From positions 1 to 64,000 of the forward strand of contig WELA01005788.1 of assembly GCA_009602735.1 (NCBI GenBank): DNA of 64,000 nt, in the 5' to 3' direction. This document shows positions 1 to 10,859 of the stretch, in pieces. The position numbers and the translations under genes were made by a program. Source of the DNA: Mesotaenium endlicherianum. Lineage: Eukaryota > Streptophyta > Zygnematophyceae > Zygnematales > Mesotaeniaceae. Numbering within the stretch: the first letter of the stretch is position 1; every line of letters begins with the position of its first letter. Below the pieces are notes generated by a model that saw only the letters and a list, made by a program, of their open reading frames with translations, was not told where the DNA came from and searched no databases.

Positions 1-3000
1 TGCGAAAGTCAGGAAAAGACAGTCCCCCCTATCCTACTGCATTGCATGATTGCACGTAGGAAGGTGAGGGCATTTGTGGACGGAGGGGCGTCACATACTT
101 TAATCCACAAGGACTTAGTTAAGCGGCTAAGGCTGCCTACTGTCACCCAAGGGAATAGAAAAATATTCCTTGGAGATGCCTCAAGTATCCCGGGAGGAGT
201 TATAACCAAGCCTATTGAGGTTCAGTTAGGTTCTGGCATTGCAGTTCTAACTGAAACGCTTACATTTGAGGTGTTCAACACTGGCTTTTATGATCTCGTG
301 CTAGGCAGGTCCTGGCTTAATAGACATCAAGCTGAAGTGTGTTGGAGCAAAGGTACAGTTAAAGTGAGAGGAGCCAGTGATGGGCAAACTGACTTGGCAC
401 CCACCAGTGCTCTTCCTCTTGTCCTGTGTGGATGGCAAATGAAGGAAAAGAAGAGGCTTCCAGAAGGATGCAAGTTGCTGAATGCAATGGAGTTTGTCAA
501 AAGCTAGAACCAGAAGGAAGACAGAATGTTCTGTCTGCTGCTAAGAGACGTACCTCCTCAACCTGAAGAAGTGGTGGAGAAAAAGGTAAGCCCTCCGGAG
601 CACCCTACTGCTGCAAACATTGTTGCTCAGTACACGGATGTGTTTAATATGCCTCCAGGACTACCCCCTAAGCGGGAAGTAGATCATAGGATTGATTTAT
701 TACCTGGGAGTCAGCCACCTTGGCAACGCACGTATGGCTTGTCTTATGTGGAGAGCGAGGACTTGAAAACACAGATTGCAGAGCTTGAGGAAAATGGTTA
801 TATTTCTCCCAGTAAATCACCGTACGACGCACCCATCCTATTTGTTAAGAAAAAGGATGGCAGTATAAGGATGTGTGTGGATTACAGAGCCCTAAACAGA
901 ATTACAGTAAAGAACAAGTATGCTTTTCCCAGAATCAAGGACTTGCTTGATACCCTGTCTGGTGCTAAGGTGTTCAGGAAGATAGATCTCAAGAGTGGTT
1001 ATCATCAAATTAGAATTGCTAAGGGGGATGAACACAAGACTGCCTTCCGCACGAGTTATGGACACTATGAGTTCAACGTGATGCCATTTGGACTGACTAA
1101 TGCTCCTGCTACCTTCATGGGTGCTATGAATGACATTTTGTGACCTTATTTGGATAAGTTTGTGCAAGTTTTCCTGGATGATATTTTAATTTTCTCTAAA
1201 GATGAAGCTCAGCACACTGAACAATTGAAGAAAGTCCTGTACACTCTAAGAAAGAATCACTTATATGCTAAAATGAGCAAGTGTGATTTCTTTAAAGAAA
1301 GTATTGAATTCTTGGGTCACGTTGTCAGTAAAAAGGGCATCAGTGTGGATCCTCAGAAAGTCCAGACCATAAGGGACTGGCCAGTACCACAGTCTGTCTC
1401 TGAAGTTAGATCCTTCCTCGGGTTGGCTAAGTACTATAGGAGATTCATTGAGATTTATTCCACAAAGGCCAGTAAACTGACTGACCTTACTGAGAAAGAC
1501 ATTGGGTATGTGTGGGGGGAAGAGCAGCAGGCTGCCTTCCAGACCCTTAAAGATGCCCTTTGTTCTGCCCCAGTGCTAGCCGTGTATGACCCCAGCAAAC
1601 CGGTGCAGGTGGTTACTGATGCCTCTGACTTTGCCATGGGTGCTATTTTGTTGCAGCCTGCTGACAAAACCACAAAGGATGGTAAGGTACGGCAGGAGTG
1701 GCATCCTGTGTTGTATGAGTCTATGAAATTTAATCCAGCGGAGATTAATTACTCAGTGCATGATAAAGAGCTGCTAGCTATCATTCATGTACTCAAACAG
1801 TGGAGAGCATACTTACATGGTAAAGCTTTTAAGGTGATTACAGATCATCTAGCTCTGACCCACTTTCAGAAGAAGTCCAAGCTGTCGAGGAGGGAGAACC
1901 GCTGGAGCCAGATGCTGGAGCAGTTCCAAGTCCAGATCGACTACAAACCAGGGAAGTTGAATCCTGCTGATGCACTCTCTAGAAGACCTGACTTGCAAGA
2001 AAGGAACTTTAGTCAGCATGCTGTAGATAAAGTCCTGTGTGCACTCACTTCACTGAAGGTGAAAAAGTCCTTCCTTGAACAACTTAGGAAAGCCTACCTT
2101 TCTGACCCAACATTTGAGCCCAGCCCCACTACTGGTGTGTGTCGTGCTACTGCACTCGGGTATAAGCTTAAGGGAGGGGTCTGGGTGACTGAAACCACTT
2201 CAGGCAGGCTGAAGCTGGTCATTCCTAATAACTTGGAAATAAGGTCTCTCTTACTGAGTCAAGCTCATGACAGTCTCCTGGGTGGACATTTGGGGCAGGC
2301 CAAAACTGTTGGCAAAGTGGCAAAACATTACCATTGGGAGGGGTTGCCCCGGAAGGTCTTGAAATACGTCAAGTCCTGTGACCAGTGTCAGAGAAATAAG
2401 TCTCGGCACACACCACCCGCAGGTCTCTTGCAACCGCTGCCCATCCCAGCTGGACGCTATGAAACTATATCCATGGACTGGGTGGTCTCACTACCAAGAA
2501 CTGCCAATGGGCATGATTCAATACTGGTAGTCGTGGATAAACTGACAAAAATGGTCATTTTTATCCCCACAACTGTCAAAGTGACTGCACTCGAAACAGC
2601 GAGACAGTTTTACAACCATGTAGTATGCCAACATGGGCTCCCTTCTAATATCATCTCAGACAGAGACTCAAAATTCACCTCTAAGTTCTGGAGAGCTTTA
2701 ATGGGGTTAATGGGAGTCAAACAGCTGCTCAGCACAGCAAACCACCCTCAGACTGATGGGCAGACTGAAAGAACTAACCGAGTTTTGCAAGAGGTGCTCA
2801 GAGCATATATTAACCAAAACCAAGATAATTGGGATGACCTGTTGCCTCAAATTCAGTTTGCGGTCAATAGTGCGGTGCACTCGTTAACGGGCAAGACTCC
2901 TTTTGAACTCAGCCTGGGTAGAGTTCCTAAGTCTCCTTACAATGTACTGGGGGAGTCTTTAACTTGCCCTGAAGGGATTGACAACCCGGTCTCCCTCCAG

Positions 3001-3570
3001 TTAACTCAGGAGTTTGCTGACACCCTGTCAGAAGTCCAACGAAACCTGCACAAGGCCCAAGAAAACCAACAAAAATACGCTAATCAACACCGTCGAGAAC
3101 TGACATTTTCCAAGGGGGATTTAGTCAAACTGCATTCTCAGCACCTATACCTCCCTGGTGTGGTCAAGAAAAAGCTTGGCCCTGTCTGGGTCGGTCCATA
3201 TTCGGTGGTACGTCGTATCGGTCCGAATGCTTACAAACTGAACATGTCAGCTGAATACAAGGGTCACCCGGTCTTTAATGTCTCCTTCTTGGAACCATAC
3301 ATCAAAGGTGATACACTATTCAAAGGTTGGTTACCTGTCCAACCGGGACCGGTCCCCGCTGTCCGGGACGGCGACCCTGAGGAATATGAGGTCGATGAGA
3401 TTTTAGACACTTGCTCGGTCCGTCAATCGTCTAAATATGTCATGAAATACCTCATTCGATGGAAGGGTTACGATGCCTCTGGGGACACTTGGGAATTTAA
3501 GGACCACTTGACCAATGCCAAAGGGACGTTGAAACGGTTCCACCTTTGGGCCGTTGCAGTCCCTTCATAA
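1..3570 (+). pseudogene. pol region of element 1 (PR-RT-RH-INT-chromodomain)
   Basis: Broken pol region of a chromovirus. Domains read in order: aspartic protease with a D-G-G-A type active-site loop (about 90-250), reverse transcriptase (about 700-1300) with the F-L-D-D-I-L box near 1170, RNase H (about 1600-1990), integrase zinc finger of H-H-C-C type (about 2260-2400), integrase catalytic core (about 2460-2900), and a chromodomain near 3380-3540 with the R-W-K-G-Y signature. In this family pol copies the RNA and inserts the DNA; the chromodomain is thought to steer integration to marked chromatin. Given as one fossil region, not as a working protein. Confidence 0.9.
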
Positions 3571-3664
3571 CTGTCATTTCAGTTGACACGGGAAGGTGAC
3601 AGGCGGTCCTGTCTCCATTTAAAGTTGGACGGGAAAATATATGACAGTTAGTGAGCGAGAGCGA

Positions 3665-3780
3665 TAAAGGGACAGTTTCGTGAATCCTAAGTGTCAGCAT
3701 AGTGACAGAGGGGACAGCCTGGTAAAGGGACAGTTACATGAATCCTAAGTGTCAGCATAGTGACAGAGGGGACAGCCTGG
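3665..3780 (+). repeat. Two-copy 58-bp tandem duplication
   Basis: Units 3665-3722 and 3723-3780 are near identical, differing by a few bases in the first third. They lie just after pol and before the extra coding region of element 1, so they belong to its non-coding spacer. Confidence 0.9.
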
Positions 3781-3995
3781 CCCACATTAAGCACCTTGAG
3801 CTAAAGGAAAAAGGGCTTCGCACAACACTATATCACTTAACTCACCCTAAAACACAATCATACGTTTATGTTTAGCGCATCGCAACTACGTCAACTTTTA
3901 GCAATCATCCTGTAAGGTAAATAGCAGTTAATCCACTATACTAATACTAACATACTTCCTGCAATCCCTGTGACAAAGGTCCATATCCTACTAAC

Positions 3996-5696
3996 TTGTG
4001 CCCTGGTTACATGCACAGGATGGCACCCACCACACAAAAGGAGGACAGAAAGCGCAAGGCAGAAGAAGCCAGGAGGACAATGGAGCAATTCCAAAAGGAG
4101 CTGGCGGCGACGTCCCTCAACATGAGAGAACAAGAAAGGGTCCGCAGACAACAAGAGGCGGCAGAAGAGGCGCAGAGGAAGAAGGATCAGGAAGCGGAAA
4201 ACCTCAAGAAAGCTGAGGAGGAGAGACAGAAGAAACAACAAGAAGAAGCAGCAGCGGCAGAGGAGGAAAAAAGGAAAAAGATTGAAGCGGACAGACAGAA
4301 GAGCTTGGCCACTTACAGGTATACTGTGGTGGGTGGCCAAAACTTCGATAACCTGAAGGAAGCATTGCTGGCAGCCCAGGAGATCAACAGACTGGAACAG
4401 ACAACACTGCTACAGGGGGAAGGAGCTGCAGCACTTGATAGGTACATCGAGACACACACTGGTGTGGTCCTCTACGAAGATTATGCCAAGATGGTGGGCT
4501 ATATAGCATAGCAGGCCCGGTATCTTGCAGATGATTCAGAGGACAAGCCGGTCCCCATACCGGGAATAGTGGAAGATCAGAGACTCATCCGGATGGTGAG
4601 CATGCGGCCCGATAGCTTTAAGGATACGGTATTCTACCTCACACTCCTGCCAGCTTACAATGAAGTTGAGAGAAGGAGCTGGGAGTACTTGGCCAGGGAA
4701 GCAGGACAGCAGATGTTCTCTCCCCACTGGTTCCCGTGTAAACTGAGGAAGGCTGAGCACGGACCCCAGTACTACCAGCAGCCAACAGACTGGAGGTGGA
4801 TGACCGTCACAAATAAGAAGCAGGAGTGTGACCGAGCCCAACCGGATGACTTCCACTATGGCCTAGACGGCTATCTCATCCTACCACCTCACATTGCCCC
4901 TTGGGACCCCAGGCTGAATGGATGCCTGAGCAATATGAATGCAGAAACCAAGGAGCATAGGAGGCGGGGAAGAGACTACTTCTCTAAGGGAAAGCATGCC
5001 TTTGTCAAATGGGCAAAGAATGCAGGTCGGATAGATATCAGCAGGCTGAAGGCCAAGCAACCTCCAGCGCGCCCTAAGAAAGGGAGGTCGGTAGACTACT
5101 CCATGTCTACTAGGGAGCAGGACGACTTAGTGGACGAGACCCCTACTCTCTCCGAGGAGGAGGATGAGGAGGATGAGGAAGAAGAACAAGGCAGAGGAGA
5201 AGCATCAGCAGCAGGTACTCAGGATACCCAGGGACAGGCAGTGGCACTTCCTAAAGAACCACGATCAGGTGTGTGGAATGTGATCCCCGTTATGGCGACA
5301 ACTGGACCCCGCGCTCGCTCCCCCAGCCCACCTGCCCAAGCAGGGGAAGAAGCTGATCTGACTGTATTGGGCAGCAGACACAGGCAGAAATCCCCAGAGG
5401 ACAGGGGTGCCAGAAGAGGGACACGCGGGTGGGCCAGAGGTATGCCAGCCTCCCCCTCCGCTCAGGGGCATGTACCTCTAGCCAATGTATTTCAGCATCC
5501 TACTGGAATGCCTGTCTATGTGGGCATCAACACCCAAGTGGTTGAAGAGCAGGCCACCATCCTTCGTTCTCCTCAAGGTCCAACTTTAGAGCAAACCGGG
5601 TTCTTTAGAAGGCCAACTGACAGACCTAGAGGGCTGTCCAGATCTAGGTCCAGATCTCCGTCTCCTGATCCTGAAGCCCCAGGAACCACCCCTTAA
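3996..5696 (+). pseudogene. Extra coding region downstream of pol in element 1, family not recognised
   Basis: Coding capacity between pol and the 3' LTR, in the place where some Ty3/gypsy elements carry a third gene. The first part is a strongly charged Glu/Lys/Arg/Gln coiled coil (about 4020-4310). The middle is a globular-looking stretch rich in Trp, Tyr and Pro (about 4600-5050). The end is acidic, then Pro/Ser/Arg-rich with an R-S-R-S-R-S run near 5640. No zinc knuckle, signal peptide or membrane segment was seen, which argues against a classical envelope. A displaced gag-like or nucleic-acid-binding role is possible but unproven. It is broken like the rest of the element. Confidence 0.6.
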
Positions 5697-5809
5697 GGTG
5701 ACAAGCTGAAAAGATAGTCAGTAAGGGAGGCTGGTCAGGGTCAGTTTCTTTATTTAAAGCTTTTGCAGTTTAATGTTGTCGAGGCGACAACAAGTTAAGT
5801 TGGAGGGAT

Positions 5810-6527
5810 TGTAATGAATCAGTATATTAGTGGATATAATATTCATTTAAATATAATAGTTAATTAAGTTCAGCCTGCTGAACTTTAGTTAATAATCAGT
5901 CTGCTGGACTTTACATAATTATCAGTTTAATGACTCGGCCAAAAGCAGCAGGCTGAAGTCAACTTAAGTCAGCTTGCTGACACATTCTTTGACAGCCAGC
6001 TGACTTCCGTACTCGGTAGCAGCGAACTGCCTCGATATGCATCTAAGTGTGATATGCTAGATGAATGGCCAGATGACATCCCTATCATGGATGGCTATTC
6101 GGGATGGTGGGAGATGGCGGTGGATTTGGTTAACCGAGGTCCTACCAACGTGGTTAACTCCCGGGTAGGCGGTGCCATCGCACTGACCGTTGAACAGTAA
6201 ACTCATTCCTTGTACATATGCTAGGCATTGCTCTCGAGTTCGGCATTCGGAAACGAGGCCAACTCTCTTGTACAGCTTACTGAGAGAGATCTGAATCCAA
6301 GGCGAGAAGCCATTGATACGCACTGTCTTCTAACCTTGCTTATGTTTGAGTTTACTGATTTGCATCATTGATGCTAGGTTACTCGCATTTGACTTACGAG
6401 TATTATTCCTTGCTAGTGTATTGTCCTGTGCCGTAATCAGTTAACGGAAAATACCATAAAGATTACTTGCTGATATGAAGATCTTTATTAATTGTTAATC
6501 GCCTATTTGGTAAGTTGATTCATTTCA
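5810..6527 (+). repeat. 3' LTR of element 1
   Basis: Starts TGTAATGAATC directly after a purine-rich tract (GGAGGGA) and ends TTTCA before the N at 6528, fitting the TG...CA rule. It is AT-rich in its first 150 bases with short repeated CTGCTGRACTTTA-like motifs, then more mixed. The right boundary is less certain because of the adjoining N. A diverged stretch resembling positions 6120-6175 recurs near 20158-20215. Confidence 0.7.
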
Positions 6528-6534
6528 NTTTCAG

Positions 6535-7303
6535 TGAGATTCCCTCTTGGGAACTCCTACGATCCTAACTTATCTATGATACACAGAAGAATCTTCGGTG
6601 TCGTCAAAAGCGTGGGGCTTTGGCCCTCCAGTGGCCTTGGGAACTCCTTCTTCTTCTTTGCCCTTCTTTGCTTTCCTTCTGCTTCTTGGCAAAGGTGCGT
6701 GCGAGTGAATGACATGTCTCAGGCAAGATTCGTGCCTTTCACAGGCACCACGCAGCGTCATCTTTCGAGAATGCCGTGGTTAGTCACACAACTTAGCTGC
6801 ATGTCGCCTCTGCCTAGCCATGCTCAACTCAACCTCGTAGTCACTCAGCATGCATGCACACCTTGTGACTGTCGCGCGTGGCTGCTTAGCTTCTCAGCTG
6901 GCCGTCACGCCTAATTGGCTTATGGCTAAGAAGTCCTGAGTGGCGTGCAAGCAAATGCCACTTGCTCAAGTTTTCCCAACCGGGCGGCCGTAACCTATCT
7001 TGGCATTGCAGCCATGTCCTGACTTAATCTGCCAGTCACACAGTACCTGACCTGGTGCTTGCTGGGCGGCTCATTGCTGATCCCCAGCTCCTAGCCTCGC
7101 GGCTGTCTTGTGAAAACCTCCCCCCATCCCTGGGTGTGGGGCACACTGACATTGACTCCTGGCCAGTGGTCTTGACGCCGCCATAACCGTTGACTGCGAT
7201 GTTATCAGTCAAGTGGTCGGTGAGTCAATGTTGACTTTCAGTACTAGGTGGCCGTAGCTTGCGCTGCGCGTGCGACACCGTCAAACGGGTAATAGTCACG
7301 ACA
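6535..7303 (-). repeat. 3' LTR of element 2
   Basis: A 769-bp repeat that in window orientation starts TGAGATTCCC and ends CACGACA. It matches 16729-17497 with about six differences. Being adjacent to the PHD end of pol on a minus-strand element, it is the 3' LTR. The short open frames inside it recur in the other LTR and are not treated as genes. Confidence 0.93.
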
Positions 7304-7334
7304 GCTGTCGTGCCTAACAGTGTCGGTCCCTCGG

Positions 7335-7433
7335 CACGTGCATAGCCTTCCAGCACGTGTGCCTTTGGCCTGGTTGACGTGTCGGTGGCCCTCCTCACGT
7401 GTGGCAGACATGGTCGATCGACCTTTTCACGTG
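7335..7433. promoter_or_regulatory. Cluster of four CACGTG (G-box/E-box) palindromes
   Basis: CACGTG occurs at 7335, 7354, 7396 and 7428, just inside the 3' LTR of element 2. Several are followed by TG and preceded by CTC or TTT, giving a repeated TCACGTGTG core. In plants CACGTG is the binding core of bHLH and bZIP factors. The same kind of cluster is kept in the older relative at 22007-22149, suggesting selection or family history. Function is inferred. Confidence 0.55.
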
Positions 7434-7681
7434 TGTCGGTGACAAGCATTACCAGGGTGAACACATCCCTGGGTTCCTGAACTTGCACCATGCAGCCTTG
7501 ACCAACACTCAGGGTGACGTACTCTGTCACCCGGCTCTCACCATCTGCTTATCCTAAGAAAATTTAAAAATACTTGCCTTGCCTTAATTCCTCTTACACC
7601 TCTCCCTTTCAGCTGAGGCGTCTCTGCCTTTCCTGCTCAAAGCTATTATTTTCCAGCCCTGCGGCTAGGGGTTTTAGGAAG

Positions 7682-7810
7682 GCAATCAAGACAATTCCAT
7701 TGTCCTGCCATAATTTCCTCCTCGCCAATGCAGAAAGTGTGCCAACGGACACCACACCTATCGCAAGTTACCATTGCTTCCTGATTGTCCAGCACTTTGC
7801 AGCTGGCACA
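7682..7810 (-). other. PHD finger at the C-terminal end of pol, element 2
   Basis: The minus strand encodes a full Cys4-His-Cys3 array: C-x2-C, then C-D-R-C, then W-H-T-F-C, and finally W-N-C-L-D-C. Spacing and the aromatic residue before the His are those of PHD fingers, which read the histone H3 tail (methylated or unmodified Lys4). An extra C-x2-C pair lies about 25 residues upstream (near 7880). PHD fingers at the integrase C-terminus are known from some algal and protist Ty3/gypsy elements, where they take the place of a chromodomain. Which histone state it would read cannot be told from sequence. Confidence 0.85.
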
Positions 7811-8189
7811 AGGTGTGGCCGGCACCAATTCCTCGGGCACCACCCTAACTGTGGGATCAATATTCGGCAAATGGCATAGCGAGCAATTCTGCACGTGGTC
7901 TCTCATGCTTTTACCATCAGAACCTTCCAGTTCTAACACACCATTGTCAAACGCATGTTTCACGTGCAAGATCACTGCACCTGAACTGGTGTCGATGGTG
8001 GTCTTGGTCTAGCGCTTGCGGTAGACAAAATCTCCTTCTTGAATCCGCGTCATCTGCAGGCGGTAGCTCCCGTCTCGCGTCCTGGCATAACGTTGCGTAT
8101 CTCTTTTCTGTGCAATTTTCAGATTGTCTAGTGCAGCCGGTATCATGCGCTCAAATAACGCCTTACGGCGCACCATCACTTGTAACAAT

Positions 8190-10640
8190 TAATCAGGATT
8201 GTCCAGGTTTCTCACCTGTTCAATCTCCTGCTTGATGCTGCTGGGCACTACTGGACTTCTGCCAAACAGTATCTGATATGGCGAGAAATTTGCCAAGGCA
8301 GCCTGCTTGCTAAATCTGTAACCCATAACCAGCCATGGCAGGGCTAGATCCCAGTCACGCTTGTCATGCTCAAGGCAAAACTTGCGCAAAGCAGACTTAA
8401 TGGTTTGCACCATCCTTTTTGCCAGACCATCTGCTTGCGGATGATCTCTAGACGTAGTGCGATGATCGATGAAGCATCTGTCCAAGAGTTTCTGAAAAGA
8501 CCCTTGGAACTCAGACCCCTGGTCTGTCAGTATTTCTGCTGGAGCTCCATGACGCACAATCACACCATTGAGGAACGCTTCCGCGGTCCCTAGACTCTCC
8601 TTAGTAGTCAGAGGGACGACCTCTATCCACTTAGAGAAATGCTCAATCATGATCATGATATACTTGTTACCTCGCTTAGACAGCGATAGCTCTCCTGCAA
8701 GATCGCAGCTCCAACGGTAACCTAGGCCCATGATTGGCAAAGGTTGCAAGTGTGGATGTTGCTGTGTAAAACCAGCCTTGACGCGATCACAGCTTTGGCA
8801 GGCCTTGATCACATCTTCACACTGCTGCTTCATGCCCCTCCACCAGTAAGACAGTTCCAAAAGACTATATGTCTTCTTGACACCATAGTGTCCAGTGTTC
8901 TCGTGCATTTCCTGCACAAGAGCTCGTCTCCTGATGGGTTCTGGCACTAACTTCTCCTGACCAGTTTCTTCAATTTTGAAGAGGTTGTTGCATTTCCAGC
9001 AAAACCTTTTAGCTCGATGGTTTACCTGGTCCTTCTCCTTCACTGATAGTCCTTCCAAGTGAGTTCCCGTCTTCAGCCAGTGCATAGTAGCCTGATCTTT
9101 CCAGATCTCTGGACTGAACAGGGGCAGAGGCTCAGCTTCACCTGATGCTACTATTCCAGCCATTTCGGCTAGGCAAGCCACCAACTCTGCTGGGCTGCTC
9201 GGGTCTTCGTCCTCTCGAGCTCCTGTTCTGTCGTCTGAAGATGGGTCTGGGTTCCTGCTGAGTCCATCGGCGTCGTTGTTGAGCACTCCTGCTCTATGCA
9301 CCACCGTCATTTGTTACTCTTGTAGCTTAAGAGCCCAGCGAGCCAACTTACCAGTGAGGTCTCCATTCTTCATCAACCATAGTAATGGTGAGTGATCCGT
9401 GATCAGTGTGAAGGGTCTTCCCCACAGATACTCTCTGAAGTGTGTGACCGCCCAAACCACTGCCAGCAGCTCTCCTTCATAGGACGAGTAGTTGCTCTCC
9501 GCTCGATTGTTAGAGCGTGAGGCATAGGCAATGACATACTCCTCTCTAGGGCTTGTGGCCTGAGTGAGTACTGCGCCAATTCCCACACGACTCCAGTCAG
9601 TGTGCAGATTGAACGGTTTGGAGTAGTCAGGCGTTCGCAAGACTGGGGCTGTTACCAGCCGCTCCTTAAGCTCGTTCATGGCTTTCTCCTGAGCTTCTGT
9701 CCACACAAAAGGTACATCCTTTTTCAGGAGTTCCGTCAAGGGTTTAGCAATTCTGCTATAATCCTTCACAAACTTACGATAGTATCCGCTTAGCCCTAAC
9801 AGAGCTTTCAGCTTAGACACATTCGCAGGTGCAGGTATCTTGTAAATAGCCTCAGTCTTCACAGCCTGAGGGGACATAGCATTGTTCCCAATCTCATGTC
9901 CTAGGTAAGGCACGTGTGCCTCAAAGAATCTGCACTTTCCAGGATGCAGCTTCATCTTGAATTTCTCCAAGCGCTGGAACACTTGGTCCAAGTGCTCGAG
10001 GTGCTCCTCTATGGACTTGCTGAATACTACCACATTGTCAATGTATGGCTTAGCGAAATCCAGCCCCTCCAGCACTTTATCCATAGTCCTCTAAAATATG
10101 GCTGGGGCATTTTTCAGCCCAAATGGCATTACTGTCCATTGCCAAAGTTCCCTTTGAGCCCAGAAAGCAGTCTTACCTCGATCTTCTGTTTTCACAGGGA
10201 TCTGGTTGAAGCCTTGGCGCAGATCGATAATGCTGAACACTTTTCCGGTGGTGGCAATTGCAAAGATCCTTTCCGGCGTAGGCATCACATAGCTATCTGG
10301 CTCCGTGTAGAGATTCAGTCGCCTGTAATCTCCACACATTCGAGTGGCAGTGTAATTACCGGCCTCGTCCTTTTTAGCGACTACTACTGTAGGAGCCCCA
10401 TGTACTGAGGTAGATTTTTCAATCATGCGGAGCTTATGCAGCTCTTCACAAGTTTTCTCCACACAGTCCCATTCTGTCTGGCTGAGCTTATGCGGCTCTA
10501 GTCTGATTGGGTTATCAGTAGTTAGTGTGATTTCACACACACTGGCAGTGGTTCTACCAATCTCCTCCTTAGTGAAAGCAAATACCTTGCGGTGTTTCTT
10601 CAGCAACCTTTCTATTTGTGCTCTCTGCGGGGCTGAGACC
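8190..10640 (-). pseudogene. RT-RNase H-integrase region of element 2
   Basis: Reading right to left: reverse transcriptase (about 10600-9750) with conserved V-P-F-G-L-K-N-A-P type and F-D-P box surroundings, RNase H (about 9700-9320) with the T-D-H-S-P-L motif, integrase zinc finger H-x-H/C-x2-C (about 8910-8770), and integrase catalytic core (about 8720-8330) including the T-D-Q-G-S-E-F strand. Typical Ty3/gypsy order. Broken in a few places; shown as one fossil region. Confidence 0.9.
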
Positions 10641-10859
10641 ATTTTCCCAATGGCAAAAGTCTCAGTTTCAGGTTGCTTCTCCCCAACAAAGGCATCCAGT
10701 AGTTGTTACTCCTTAGGTGCAGGTGGGGGCTTCCCGCCCTTATCCTGGCCCTCAGGCTTTTCTGCTTGATTCTGGTTCCCAGGCTTTGCAACTTGATTCT
10801 TAGGAGGTGGATTAGCAGGCTTTGCAGCTTGCTCCTCCGTTGCCATAAGTTTGGCAGCC

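Larger units (their letters stand above)
1..6527 (+). mobile_element. Ty3/gypsy chromovirus, 3' part, broken (element 1)
   Basis: LTR retrotransposon whose 5' end lies outside the window. In order: protease, reverse transcriptase, RNase H, integrase and chromodomain (1-3570), a 58-bp tandem duplication, an extra coding region (3996-5696), a purine-rich tract just before 5810, and a 3' LTR (5810-6527). The chromodomain places it among chromoviruses. It is a fossil with roughly two to three interruptions in its coding regions. No second LTR copy is in the window, so age cannot be taken from LTR divergence. Its right end almost touches element 2, with one N (6528) between them. Confidence 0.9.

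Noticed and set aside
6534-7108. Open frame inside the element 2 LTR, repeated at 16662-17108
   Set aside because: Lies in both LTR copies and shows no protein features; LTR shadow.
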